From Candidatus Aalborgicola danicus (GTDB lineage: Bacteria; Pseudomonadota; Gammaproteobacteria; Burkholderiales; Burkholderiaceae_C), in assembly GCA_016703945.1 (NCBI GenBank), contig JADJBC010000007.1, positions 62,001 to 126,000 on the forward strand: a stretch of 64,000 bases of DNA, in the 5' to 3' direction. Under the pieces are notes generated by a model. It was not told where the DNA came from. It searched no databases and saw only the letters and a list, made by a program, of their open reading frames with translations. How positions within the stretch are numbered: the first letter of the stretch is position 1; the number at the start of each line of letters is the position of its first letter. A program made the translations under genes and the position numbers. Below, piece by piece: positions 53,148 through 62,659 of the stretch.

Positions 53148-55592
53148 TTAATGCTTCACTGAACCCTGCAGGTTTGCCACGGGCAGATTCGGAGTGACAA
53201 CCGGTGACGCCGGTGCTACCTCGTCGTCTGGTAGTGCGACAGGCTTGGTCTCTAGTGCCAAGTCCAGAACTTTGTCGATCCAGCGCACCGGAATGATTTC
53301 CAGACCGTCCTTGACATTGGCCGGAATTTCTTGCAAGTCCTTGGCATTTGCTTCCGGAATAAGGACGGTTTTGATTCCCCCTCTCAACGCAGCCAGCAGC
53401 TTTTCCTTCAAACCACCGATTTCGGTAACCTCACCGCGCAAGGTGATCTCACCGGTCATCGCCACATCGCCCCGCACGGGTATACCGGTCAGAGCAGATA
53501 CAAATGCCGTTGTCATCGCAGCTCCTGCGCTAGGACCGTCTTTTGGCGTTGCGCCATCCGGCACATGAATGTGGATGTCTTTCTTTTCAAACACCTCATC
53601 TTTGATGCCCAAGCGGCGGGCACGGCTGCGGACCACAGTGCGTGCTGCCTCTACCGACTCCTTCATGACATCGCCCAAGGAACCTGTGCGTGTAATGACA
53701 CCTTTTCCAGGCGTCAACGCTGCTTCAATGGTCAACAAATCTCCGCCAACTTCAGTCCACGCCAAGCCAACCACCTGCCCAACCTGGTTTTGCTGTTCGG
53801 CGCGGCCGTAGGTGTACCTGCGCACCCCTAGATAGTCATTCAGATTGTCTGCCGTAACCAAAACCTTGGCTTTGAGTTTTTTCAACAACAAACCCTTAAC
53901 AACCTTGCGACAAATCTTGGACAGTTCGCGCTCCAGTGAACGCACGCCTGCTTCTCTGGTGTAGTAACGCACAATATCCCGCACAGCATCCTCAGCAATC
54001 GACAACTCGGTATCTTTGACACCATTGTTCTTCATTTGCTTGGGCAATAAATACGTGATGGCGATGTTGGTCTTTTCGTCTTCCGTATAGCCAGACAGCC
54101 GAATGACTTCCATTCGGTCCAACAATGCCGATGGAATGTTCATGGAGTTTGAAGTTGCGACAAACATGACGTCGCTCAGGTCGTAATCTACTTCAACGTA
54201 GTGGTCCCCGAATTTATGGTTTTGCTCCGGATCGAGCACTTCTAGCAGCGCACTGCTGGGGTCGCCACGAAAGTCAGTGCCCAGCTTGTCAATTTCATCC
54301 AGCAGGAACAACGGATTGCGGGTACCCACTTTAGACAAACTTTGCAGAACCTTGCCGGGCATGGCGCCAATGTAGGTGCGTCTGTGACCTCTAATCTCCG
54401 CTTCGTCACGCATGCCGCCTAGCGCCATACGTACGTACTTCCGCCCTGTGGCCTTCGCAATGGACTGCCCCAGAGAAGTCTTGCCGACTCCCGGAGGTCC
54501 CACCAGGCACAGGATCGGAGCCTTCAGTTTGTCAACACGTTGCTGTACCGCGAGGTATTCCAGGATGCGGTCCTTGACCTTGTCCAGCCCGTAGTGATCT
54601 TCATTCAAGACGGTTTCCGCATTGGCCAAATTGTGCTTGATCTTGGTCTTGGCGGCCCAAGGCAATCCAACCAATACATCTATGTAATTGCGTACTACCG
54701 TGGCTTCCGCAGACATTGGAGACATGAGTTTGAGCTTTTTCAGTTCGCCCTCGGCCTTCTTCAACGCATCCTTTGGCATCTTGGCCGCTTTGATGCGTTT
54801 TTCAATGTCCTCTATGTCAGCGCCCTCTTCGCCTTCACCCAGTTCTTTCTGAATGGCTTTGACCTGCTCATTCAAATAAAAATCGCGCTGGTTTTTTTCC
54901 ATCTGGCGCTTCACACGACCGCGAATCTTCTTGTCAACATTCAAAATGTCGACTTCCCGTTCAATTTGCTCGAATAGATTTTCAAGCCGTTCCTTGACAC
55001 TGGAAAGCGCCAACACCGCCTGTTTGCTATCAAGTTTGAGCGGGAGGTGCGCGGCAATGGTGTCCGCCAGGCGCCCCGCGTCGTCGATGCTGGATATCGA
55101 CGTCAGAATTTCGGGAGGTATCTTCTTGTTAAGTTTCACGTACTGATCGAATTGCTGCATCACGGCTCGACGCAGAGCTTCAATCTCGCTACCCTTGCCA
55201 CGTCCCTTTTCGGCGACGTCGCTGACTATCTCCACAGGAGTGACATCAGCTGTGAAAAAGGTTTCGCCTTCTTCAATGCGATTAACTGTCGCGCGCTGGT
55301 GACCTTCGACCAACACCTTGACAGTGCCATCGGGCAATTTGAGCATTTGCAGGATTGTGGAAACACATCCGACGTCAAACATGTCGGATACCAATGGATC
55401 GTCTTTGGCCGCAGTTTTCTGCGCCACCAGCATAATCCTTCTATCCGTTTCCATTGCCGCCTCAAGAGCCTTGATGCTCTTGGGGCGTCCAACAAACAGA
55501 GGAATAACCATGTGCGGAAACACGACAACATCCCGCAAAGGCAGTAGCGGCAATTCGATGGACGTTGGAGGCAGGGGGGAATGACCAGACAT
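53148..55592 (-). CDS. lon: ATP-dependent protease Lon
   Basis: 814 aa AAA+ protease. N-terminal substrate domain (LPLLPLRDVVVFPHMVIPLFVG in parts), Walker A GPPGVGKTSLGQ, Walker B PLFLLDEIDKLG, sensor residues, and the C-terminal protease domain with catalytic Ser in PKDGPSAGAAM and Lys in GLKEKLLAALRGGIK. Length is normal. It degrades damaged and regulatory proteins. It lies 145 bp behind clpX, completing the tig-clpP-clpX-lon set; promoter heat-shock control is probable but not seen here. Confidence 0.97.
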   Translation of the reverse strand: MSGHSPLPPTSIELPLLPLRDVVVFPHMVIPLFVGRPKSIKALEAAMETDRRIMLVAQKTAAKDDPLVSDMFDVGCVSTILQMLKLPDGTVKVLVEGHQRATVNRIEEGETFFTADVTPVEIVSDVAEKGRGKGSEIEALRRAVMQQFDQYVKLNKKIPPEILTSISSIDDAGRLADTIAAHLPLKLDSKQAVLALSSVKERLENLFEQIEREVDILNVDKKIRGRVKRQMEKNQRDFYLNEQVKAIQKELGEGEEGADIEDIEKRIKAAKMPKDALKKAEGELKKLKLMSPMSAEATVVRNYIDVLVGLPWAAKTKIKHNLANAETVLNEDHYGLDKVKDRILEYLAVQQRVDKLKAPILCLVGPPGVGKTSLGQSIAKATGRKYVRMALGGMRDEAEIRGHRRTYIGAMPGKVLQSLSKVGTRNPLFLLDEIDKLGTDFRGDPSSALLEVLDPEQNHKFGDHYVEVDYDLSDVMFVATSNSMNIPSALLDRMEVIRLSGYTEDEKTNIAITYLLPKQMKNNGVKDTELSIAEDAVRDIVRYYTREAGVRSLERELSKICRKVVKGLLLKKLKAKVLVTADNLNDYLGVRRYTYGRAEQQNQVGQVVGLAWTEVGGDLLTIEAALTPGKGVITRTGSLGDVMKESVEAARTVVRSRARRLGIKDEVFEKKDIHIHVPDGATPKDGPSAGAAMTTAFVSALTGIPVRGDVAMTGEITLRGEVTEIGGLKEKLLAALRGGIKTVLIPEANAKDLQEIPANVKDGLEIIPVRWIDKVLDLALETKPVALPDDEVAPASPVVTPNLPVANLQGSVKH

Positions 55593-55736
55593 GAAAAATC
55601 CTCTTATTTACCCATTGAATATGGTTCGTGAATACGGAAATTCAAGCGATAGGCCACTATCAGAGCACACATCGCCAAAACTCCTGCGTAAACCCCGACA
55701 AAACCCGCATTTTCAGGAAATTGTCTGCGGATTCAG

Positions 55737-57003
55737 TCACGCTTTTTTGGCAATCTCGCGGTAGACCAGCAAAGGAGCCTTGTTTTCGTCGATCGTGGAC
55801 TCATCGACCACAACCTTCTCGACATTGGACGCATTGGGCAGTTCGTACATCGTATCAATCAGGGATTGCTCCAGAATCGAACGCAGTCCCCGTGCGCCCG
55901 TCTTGCGCGCCAAAGCTTTTTTAGCAATCGCCTTCAGCGCGGACGGACGGATTTCCAGCTCGGCACCTTCCATGGCGAGAAGCTTCGTGTATTGCTTGAC
56001 CAGCGCGTTCTTTGGCTCTGTCAGGATTTGAACCAGCGCGTCTTCTGTCAACTCTGCGAGAGCCGCGACCACCGGCATGCGCCCGACCAGCTCAGGGATC
56101 AATCCAAACTTGATCAGGTCTTCTGGTTCAACTTCCTTGAACACATCCGTCAAACTGCGTTGCTGTTTGCTCTTGACCGTTGCGCCAAAACCCATACCCG
56201 AAGACTGGGTGCGATTCTCGATCACTTTTTCCAAGCCAGCGAAGGCACCGCCACAAATGAACAAGATGTTGGTCGTATCGATCTGTACAAAATCCTGGTT
56301 CGGATGTTTGCGGCCACCCTTGGGGGGGTACGCTGGCCATTGTTCCTTCAATCAGTTTCAGCAAGGCTTGCTGCACTCCTTCGCCAGACACATCACGCGT
56401 GATAGATGGGTTGTCTGATTTTCTCGAGATCTTGTCAATCTCATCGATGTACACAATTCCGCGCTGGGCGCGCTCAACCTCGTAGTTGCAGCTTTGCAGC
56501 AGCTTCAGGACGATATTTTCTACGTCTTCACCAACATAACCGGCTTCTGTCAAAGTGGTCGCGTCCGCCATCACAAAAGGGACATCCAGCATACGAGCCA
56601 AAGTCTGTGCCAACAGAGTCTTACCAGAGCCTGTGGGCCCTATCAACAAAATATTGCTTTTGGCCAATTCCACTTCGTCCTTCTTGGCCTTTTCCTTGTG
56701 GCGAAGACGCTTGTAGTGGTTGTAGACGGCCACGGCCAAAATTCGCTTGGCCGCTTCTTGCCCGATTACGTAATTGTCGAGATTGGTCTTGATCTCTGAA
56801 GGAGTCGGCAGATCCCCTTTGCCGTCTTTGGCCTCTGTGGTGACCGGCAATTCGTCGCGAATGATCTCATTGCACAACTCGATACATTCATCACACACAA
56901 AAACGGAGGGGCCAGCGATCAGCTTCTTGACTTCGTGCTGGCTCTTTCCGCAGAAGGAGCAGTACAGGGTTTTTTCACTGGAAGAGCCTTTTTTTTCGGC
57001 CAT
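55737..57003 (-). pseudogene. clpX: ClpX unfoldase, interrupted by a one-base frameshift
   Basis: The first part (from ATG 57003) has the zinc finger CSFCGKS...FVCDECIELC, Walker A GPTGSGKTLLAQ, Walker B IVYIDEIDKI and runs to GTMASVPPQG. It then leaves frame and stops near 56128. The rest continues in the +1 frame: GGRKHPNQDFVQIDTTNILF, LIPELVGRMPVVAAL, KKALARKTGARGLRSILE (sensor 2). Joined, the protein would be about 421 aa, the normal length. The shift lies at 56320-56335, where the minus strand reads seven C, AA, GGG. One base fewer in the C or G run restores ClpX. The RKH pore loop is just after the break. This may be a sequencing error, a true mutation, or slippage at the C7 tract. Confidence 0.9.
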
Positions 57004-57102
57004 GGGTCACTCGCCTTTTCGGATGGTGTCCGAATGATACTCAAATAAAAAACGGTGCTTGCGTCATCGCAAAACACCGTCAATGAAGGTGACCTGTAGC
57101 TG

Positions 57103-57732
57103 TCAGGCGCGTTTCGCAATCACCTGATCGATGAGACCGTATTCCTTGGACTCGTCGGCTGACATGTAGTAGTCGCGCTCAGTGTCGCGCGCGATGCGCT
57201 CCAAAGACTGGCCAGTGCATTCCGCAAGGATTTTGTTAAGTTGTTCACGGGTCTTAAGAATTTCTCGGGCTGCAATTTCGATTTCAGTCGCCTGCCCTTG
57301 GCTTCCACCGGATGGCTGGTGAATCATTACCTTGGAATTCGGGAGTGAAAAACGCTTGCCTTTGGCACCTGCAGCCAGCAGAAATGCACCCATGCTTGCG
57401 GCCATACCAATACACAAAGTGGAAACATCGGGCTTGATGAAGTTCATGGTGTCAAAAATCGCCATCCCCGCGCTAACCGATCCACCTGGGGAGTTGATAT
57501 AGAAAGAGATGTCCTTGTCAGGGTTTTCGCTCTCAAGAAACAACAATTGGGCCACGACCAAATTGGCGGTCTGGTCATTCACGGGGCCAACCAGAAAAAT
57601 AACCCGCTCTTTTAACAAGCGCGAATAAATGTCGTACGAGCGTTCACCGCGACCAGATTGCTCAATGACCATGGGCACCATACCCAGCGCCTGAATGTCC
57701 ATGCTGCCACTCGTCCCAATATTCACGTTCAT
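57103..57732 (-). CDS. clpP: ATP-dependent Clp protease proteolytic subunit
   Basis: 209 aa serine protease that forms the double-ring chamber for ClpX and ClpA. Catalytic Ser in GMAASMGAFLL, His in NSKVMIHQP, Asp in ARDTERD. SPGGSVSAGMAIFDTM forms the oxyanion region. The N terminus before MVPMVIEQ is probably removed as a propeptide. A 99-bp gap separates it from clpX. Confidence 0.97.
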   Translation of the reverse strand: MNVNIGTSGSMDIQALGMVPMVIEQSGRGERSYDIYSRLLKERVIFLVGPVNDQTANLVVAQLLFLESENPDKDISFYINSPGGSVSAGMAIFDTMNFIKPDVSTLCIGMAASMGAFLLAAGAKGKRFSLPNSKVMIHQPSGGSQGQATEIEIAAREILKTREQLNKILAECTGQSLERIARDTERDYYMSADESKEYGLIDQVIAKRA

Positions 57733-57788
57733 AAGGTCTCCAAAATTCTGCTCAGACTGTAACGAAAAATCCTAAACCCAAATGCAAA

Positions 57789-57829
57789 TGGGGCTTGTTA
57801 GCAGGACTGCAAGTCCAACACAAGCCCCA
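57789..57829. other. Compound hairpin between tig and clpP
   Basis: TGGGGCTTGT/ACAAGCCCCA stem that encloses a smaller GGACT/AGTCC stem. It lacks a good T tract, so it may attenuate, protect RNA ends or mark processing between tig and clpP. Confidence 0.5.
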
Positions 57830-57867
57830 CGGCACCAAAGAGTTAGCGACCAACAGCGAAATGCTGG

Positions 57868-59178
57868 TTAGCTCTGACCCATCAACTCGTCAAAGGAAAT
57901 TGCCTTCTCTACAACTTTGGCCTTTGACAAAACAAAATCCGTAACGTTGTTTTCAATCACAACACCTTCAACCTCGGCCATGCGGCGGTTGTCGCCGTAA
58001 TACCAGCGCACCACATCAGCGGGCTTCTCGTAGCTGGCCGCCAGTTCATCAATATGCGCCTTGATCTGTTCAGGTTTCGCATGCAGTGCATTGGCACGAA
58101 CCAGTTCACCTACCGCCAAGCCAAGTCGGACACGGCGCTCAGCCTGTGGGCGGAACATGTCGTCAGGAATCGGCGCTGTGTCGGCATCCTTCATCCCGCG
58201 CTGCTTCAAGTCTGCGCGGGCACTGGCGATCATGCGTTCCAACTCCGCTTGCACACTCGACTTTGGCAAATCGAGTTCCGCCTTGGACAACAAAGCATTC
58301 ATAGCGCCTTGCTTGTTGCGTCCCAGCAACCGGTGCTTCACTTCACGCTCCAGATTCTTGCGAATGTCACTGCGCAGACCTTCCACGGTCGCGTCAGCAA
58401 TACCAAGAGATTTTGCCAGTGCGCCATCGACGTCTGGCAAGTTTGCCGCCTCGACCTTTTTCAAGGTGACCATGAAGTCTGCCGTTTTGCCAGCAACGTC
58501 CTGGCCGTGGTAGTCCGCAGGGAAAGCCAACTGGAAGGTCTTGCTTTCGCCGAGTTTCATGCCACGCACGGCTTCTTCAAATTCCTTGAGCATCTGTCCA
58601 TCACCAACAATGAACTGGTAATCTTCAGCCTTGCCACCTGCAAAGGGCTCGCCATCAATTTTGCCTTCAAAATCAACGACTACACGATCCGTGTCTTGAG
58701 CCGCAGCGTCCTTTGCACGCAGCGCAAAGGTACGGCGCTGCTTGCGCAGAATCTCTACCGTCTTGTCAATGGCCGCTTCTGTCACCTCGGCACTGATTTT
58801 TTCAACTTCGGCCGTCGCCAAATCGTCAATCTTGACCTCAGGAAAAACTTCGAACACCGCATCAAAGGCCATCTGGCCTTCGGGCGACACGGCACTCTCG
58901 GTGATCCGGGGTTGGCCAGCGACACGCAATTCCGCTTCATTGGCAGCCGAGGCAAACGCTTGACCCACTTTGTCATTCATCACTTCATAGTGCACCGAGT
59001 AGCCATAACGTTGGGCAACGACATTCATGGGCACTTTACCGGGACGAAAACCGTCCATCTTGACCGTGCGGGCCAACTTGCGCAAGCGTGAATCGACTTC
59101 TGACTGGATCGCTCCCACTGGCAAAGTCAGGGTGATTTTTCGCTCCAGCTTATCCAGAGTTTCTACAGTAACGGCCAT
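57868..59178 (-). CDS. tig: Trigger factor
   Basis: 436 aa ribosome-bound chaperone. The ribosome signature FRPGKVPMNVV is in the N-terminal domain; the FKBP-type prolyl isomerase domain spans about 150-245 (DRVVVDFEGKIDGEPFAGGKAEDY in parts, FPADYHG); the C-terminal helical arms make up the rest. It heads the protein quality-control cluster tig-clpP-clpX-lon. Confidence 0.96.
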   Translation of the reverse strand: MAVTVETLDKLERKITLTLPVGAIQSEVDSRLRKLARTVKMDGFRPGKVPMNVVAQRYGYSVHYEVMNDKVGQAFASAANEAELRVAGQPRITESAVSPEGQMAFDAVFEVFPEVKIDDLATAEVEKISAEVTEAAIDKTVEILRKQRRTFALRAKDAAAQDTDRVVVDFEGKIDGEPFAGGKAEDYQFIVGDGQMLKEFEEAVRGMKLGESKTFQLAFPADYHGQDVAGKTADFMVTLKKVEAANLPDVDGALAKSLGIADATVEGLRSDIRKNLEREVKHRLLGRNKQGAMNALLSKAELDLPKSSVQAELERMIASARADLKQRGMKDADTAPIPDDMFRPQAERRVRLGLAVGELVRANALHAKPEQIKAHIDELAASYEKPADVVRWYYGDNRRMAEVEGVVIENNVTDFVLSKAKVVEKAISFDELMGQS

Positions 59179-59260
59179 GATCAGTCTCCTAAACTAAATG
59201 GTGATGGGCCGGACCTGGCGTTTCAACGCTTTCGGTTCGACCATCAAAAAATCAAATACG

Positions 59261-59347
59261 TGGTGCGCGGGGGGGGACTCGAACCCCCACACCATTGCTG
59301 GCGTCAGGACCTAAACCTGGTGCGTCTACCAATTTCGCCACCCGCGC
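59261..59347 (-). tRNA. tRNA-Leu (anticodon TAG)
   Basis: 87-nt class II tRNA with encoded CCA: acceptor GCGCGGG/CCCGCGC, anticodon loop TTTAGGT between CAGG/CCTG, T arm GGGGGTTCGAGTCCCCC. It precedes tig by about 80 bp and points the same way, so cotranscription is possible. Confidence 0.94.
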
Positions 59348-59496
59348 AAAAAATACAAAAAAGCGATCAATCATCCTGACAAAAGCTGTTTGCCGGACCC
59401 CGATTACCCATTTGAAATTGGTCAACCCGCTATTTTAACCTGCGCCCGGCAGCTTTTCCTCCGCGAACTTGCGGGTTCATGATCCACAGGGCAGTT

Positions 59497-62400
59497 TTAC
59501 GGAAACGCCGGTGTTTCGCGCTTCACGCGAAACCATGCGGCGTACATGGCCGGCAACGCTAGCAGCGTCAAAACGGTCGCCACAATCAGGCCACCCATGA
59601 TGGAAACGGCCATCGGACCCCAGAAAACCGATCGCGACAGAGGAATCATCGCCAGCACGGCAGCAGCCGCCGTCAGCACAATGGGACGCAAACGCCGCAC
59701 GGCCGACTCCACAATAGCCTCCCACACCGGCACGCCGGCGGCGCGGTCCTGCTCGATCTGGTCGATCAGGATCACCGAGTTACGTTGGATCATGCCCATC
59801 AGGGCAATTACGCCTAGCAGAGCCACAAAGCCAAAAGGTCGCCCGGACAACATCAAGGCAGCGGCCACACCGGCAATGCCCAGGGGCCCGGTCAGAAACA
59901 CCAGCATGGCCCGGCTGAAGCTGTGCAATTGCAGCATCAACAAGGTAAAGGTCACAAACAGCATGATGGGAATGCCCGCGGCAATCGAGGCGGACCCCTT
60001 GCTGCTCTCCTCCACCGCACCGGCCACTTCGATACGGTACGCGGTCAGCCCCTTGTCTTTCCAGCTGGCCTCCAGCGCCCGGAGTGCGGGCAGCAGCTCG
60101 GCCGTGACGGTGGCGCCCTGCAGGCCTTCCACAATGTCGCTCTGCACCGTGATGGAGTAGTCGCGGTTGTCGCGCCACATCACACCCGGCTCCCAATTGA
60201 AGATGGGTTTAGCGATCTGCGTCAGCGGTATGGATTTTCCACTGGCCGTTGGCAGGTAGGCATTCGCCACATCGGTAATCGCATTGCGTTCGTCCATCGG
60301 CTGGCGCAACACGATGTCGATCAGCTTATCGCCTTCACGGTATTGGCCCACCGTGGTGCCACCAAAAATGGTTTTGGACGCCTGGGCAATACTTTGGCTG
60401 GTGACACCCAAGGCCCGCGCCTTGGTCTGGTCCACTTCCAGGCGAATGGTCTTGATGGATTCATTCCAGTTGTCGTTGACGCCACGTGTATTGCTGCTGG
60501 CGCGCATCACCGCTTTGACTTCGTCAGCCCTGGCACGCAGCACCGATGGCTCACCTCCGAGCACGCGAAACTGCACGGGGTAGGCCACAGGCGGACCGTT
60601 GGGCAGAATCTTGATGCGTGCCCGCACCTCGGGGAATTCCTGCGCTATCAGCGCCGGCAGCTTGATGCGCAACGGCTCGCGCAGCTTCAACTCCTTGGGC
60701 ACGATGATGAACTGCGAGACGTTGCTCTGCGGGAAAATGTTGTCAAGCGGCAAATAGAAGCGCGGCACGCCCGAGCCGACCCAGGTGCTCACGGTCTGGA
60801 CGCCGGGCTCCTGCAACAAGCGCTCTTCAATGCGTTTGGTTGTCAGCTCGTTGGCTGCAAATGACGTGCCCTCGGCATACCACACGTCCAGCAATATTTC
60901 CGACCGAGCCGAATCCGGGAAGAACTGCTGCTGCACCCGCCCCATGCCGAAAATGCCCAGCGCAAATGTCAGCAACATGACGCCAATGGTGACCCAGCGG
61001 TGTTCCACACACCAGTTCACCGTTTTGCGAAAGCGGTTGTAGAACGGTGTGTTAAATAACTCGTGCGGCTCGTCGCCCGCATGGTGGGGCTTGATTTTGA
61101 GGAGCACGGTGCCCAGGTACGGCACGAAGTACACCGACACCAGCCAGCTTAGAACCAAGGCCATAACGGTCACGCCAAAGATGGCAAAGGTGTACTCACC
61201 CGTGGCCGATCGGGCTATGCCAATGGGCAAAAATCCTACAGCGGTAATCAAGGTGCCCGTGAGCATGGGCATGGCGGTGATTTCGTAGGCAAAGCTGGCG
61301 GCTCGCACCTTGTCCCAGCCTTCCTCCATCTTGCGCACCATCATCTCCACCGCAATGATGGCGTCGTCCACCAGCAGGCCCAGCGCAATGATGAGCGAGC
61401 CCAACGATATCTTGTGCAGGCCAATACCCCAGTAGCCCATGCCCAAAAAGGTCACCGCCAGCACCAGCGGAATCGTGATGCCCACCACCAAGCCCGGGCG
61501 CATGTCCACGTAGTACCGGTTGTACCAGCGGGTACTGTTGTTGCGCTTGTGCAGGCCCAGGCTGATGAAGCTCACCGCAAGCACAATGCCAATCGCCTCG
61601 ATCAGCACACCGACAAATTCATTGACCGACTTGGCCACCGCGGCCGGTTGGTCCTGTACCTGAACCAAATGGATGCCTGCTGGCAACGTGGCTTCAATGG
61701 CCTGGGTCGCAGCTTTCAGCGACTTGCCCAGGGCAATGATGTCGCCGCCCTTGGACATGGAGACACCCAGCGCGACCACTTGTTTGCCCTGGTGGCGCAC
61801 CTTGGGTGATGGTGGATCCATGTAGGCCCGCTTGATCTCGGCAATGTCGCCCAGGCGAAGTTGGCTACCCGAGCTACCCCGAATCGGCATGTCGCGCAAT
61901 TGCTCAACTGCCTGAAACTGTCCCGCCACCCGCACCTGCACCACATCCAGTGGGGTCTGGATGGCACCTGCGCCTTCCACGGCGTTTTGCTGGCCCAACT
62001 GCGCCAGCACCTGGTTCATGTCCAGGCCCAACTGCGACAGGCGCTTGTGCGAAATCTCGATGTACAGCTTTTCGTCCTGCACACCCATCAGCTCGACCTT
62101 GTTCACGTCGGTCACACGCAGCAACTTCTGGCGCACGTCGTCGGCGAAGGATTTGACTTCGGCATCCGAAAAACCGTCGGCCTCCAGCGCGTAAATCACA
62201 CCGAATACATCGCCAAACTCGTCATTGAAAAATGGCCCCTGCACGCCTGCGGGCAACGTGCCCCGGATGTCCCCCACCTTCTTACGCACCGTGTACCAGA
62301 TGTTGGAAACTTCGGCGGCGCGGGTCGAGTCCTTCACCTGGAACAGGATGGTGGTTTCGCCGGGCTTGGAATAACTTCGGATCTTGTCGGCGTTGGGCAC

Positions 62401-62652
62401 TTCCTGCAAGGTGCGCTCCACCTTGTCGGCCACCTGCTCGGCCATCTGTTGCGCCGTGGCGCCGGGCCAGAAGGCGCGCACCACCATCAGGCGAAAGGTA
62501 AAGGGTGGGTCCTCATCTTGCCCGAGTTGGAAAAACGCATTGGTGCCCAGCACCATCAGCACAATCATCAGAAAGCGTGTCAGCGGCGCGTGGTCAATCG
62601 CCCAGCGCGACAGGTTGAACCCTTTTTCAGGGTGCAGGTGTTGGTCTTTCAT
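59497..62652 (-). CDS. Efflux RND transporter permease subunit
   Basis: 1051 aa proton-driven inner-membrane pump of the AcrB/RND superfamily. I chose the ATG at 62652, 7 bp after the adaptor stop. Typical parts: FWPGATAQQMAEQVADKVE, the central transmembrane motif with proton-relay Asp pair (LGLLVDDAIIAVEMMVRKME), two large periplasmic loops, and the second set of helices (LGVIALMGMIQRNSVILIDQIEQD). The substrate cannot be deduced; the sequence is nearer to general RND drug/solvent pumps than to heavy-metal pumps. It is encoded with an adaptor; no outer-membrane channel is visible in the window. Confidence 0.94.
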   Translation of the reverse strand: MKDQHLHPEKGFNLSRWAIDHAPLTRFLMIVLMVLGTNAFFQLGQDEDPPFTFRLMVVRAFWPGATAQQMAEQVADKVERTLQEVPNADKIRSYSKPGETTILFQVKDSTRAAEVSNIWYTVRKKVGDIRGTLPAGVQGPFFNDEFGDVFGVIYALEADGFSDAEVKSFADDVRQKLLRVTDVNKVELMGVQDEKLYIEISHKRLSQLGLDMNQVLAQLGQQNAVEGAGAIQTPLDVVQVRVAGQFQAVEQLRDMPIRGSSGSQLRLGDIAEIKRAYMDPPSPKVRHQGKQVVALGVSMSKGGDIIALGKSLKAATQAIEATLPAGIHLVQVQDQPAAVAKSVNEFVGVLIEAIGIVLAVSFISLGLHKRNNSTRWYNRYYVDMRPGLVVGITIPLVLAVTFLGMGYWGIGLHKISLGSLIIALGLLVDDAIIAVEMMVRKMEEGWDKVRAASFAYEITAMPMLTGTLITAVGFLPIGIARSATGEYTFAIFGVTVMALVLSWLVSVYFVPYLGTVLLKIKPHHAGDEPHELFNTPFYNRFRKTVNWCVEHRWVTIGVMLLTFALGIFGMGRVQQQFFPDSARSEILLDVWYAEGTSFAANELTTKRIEERLLQEPGVQTVSTWVGSGVPRFYLPLDNIFPQSNVSQFIIVPKELKLREPLRIKLPALIAQEFPEVRARIKILPNGPPVAYPVQFRVLGGEPSVLRARADEVKAVMRASSNTRGVNDNWNESIKTIRLEVDQTKARALGVTSQSIAQASKTIFGGTTVGQYREGDKLIDIVLRQPMDERNAITDVANAYLPTASGKSIPLTQIAKPIFNWEPGVMWRDNRDYSITVQSDIVEGLQGATVTAELLPALRALEASWKDKGLTAYRIEVAGAVEESSKGSASIAAGIPIMLFVTFTLLMLQLHSFSRAMLVFLTGPLGIAGVAAALMLSGRPFGFVALLGVIALMGMIQRNSVILIDQIEQDRAAGVPVWEAIVESAVRRLRPIVLTAAAAVLAMIPLSRSVFWGPMAVSIMGGLIVATVLTLLALPAMYAAWFRVKRETPAFP

Positions 62653-62659
62653 GGTGCGC

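Noticed and set aside
58296..58320. Possible fifth copy of the 47-bp repeat in tig
   Set aside because: Only about 14-17 bases match (CATAGCGCCTTGC), the rest of the element is absent, and the residues fit an ordinary trigger factor sequence.
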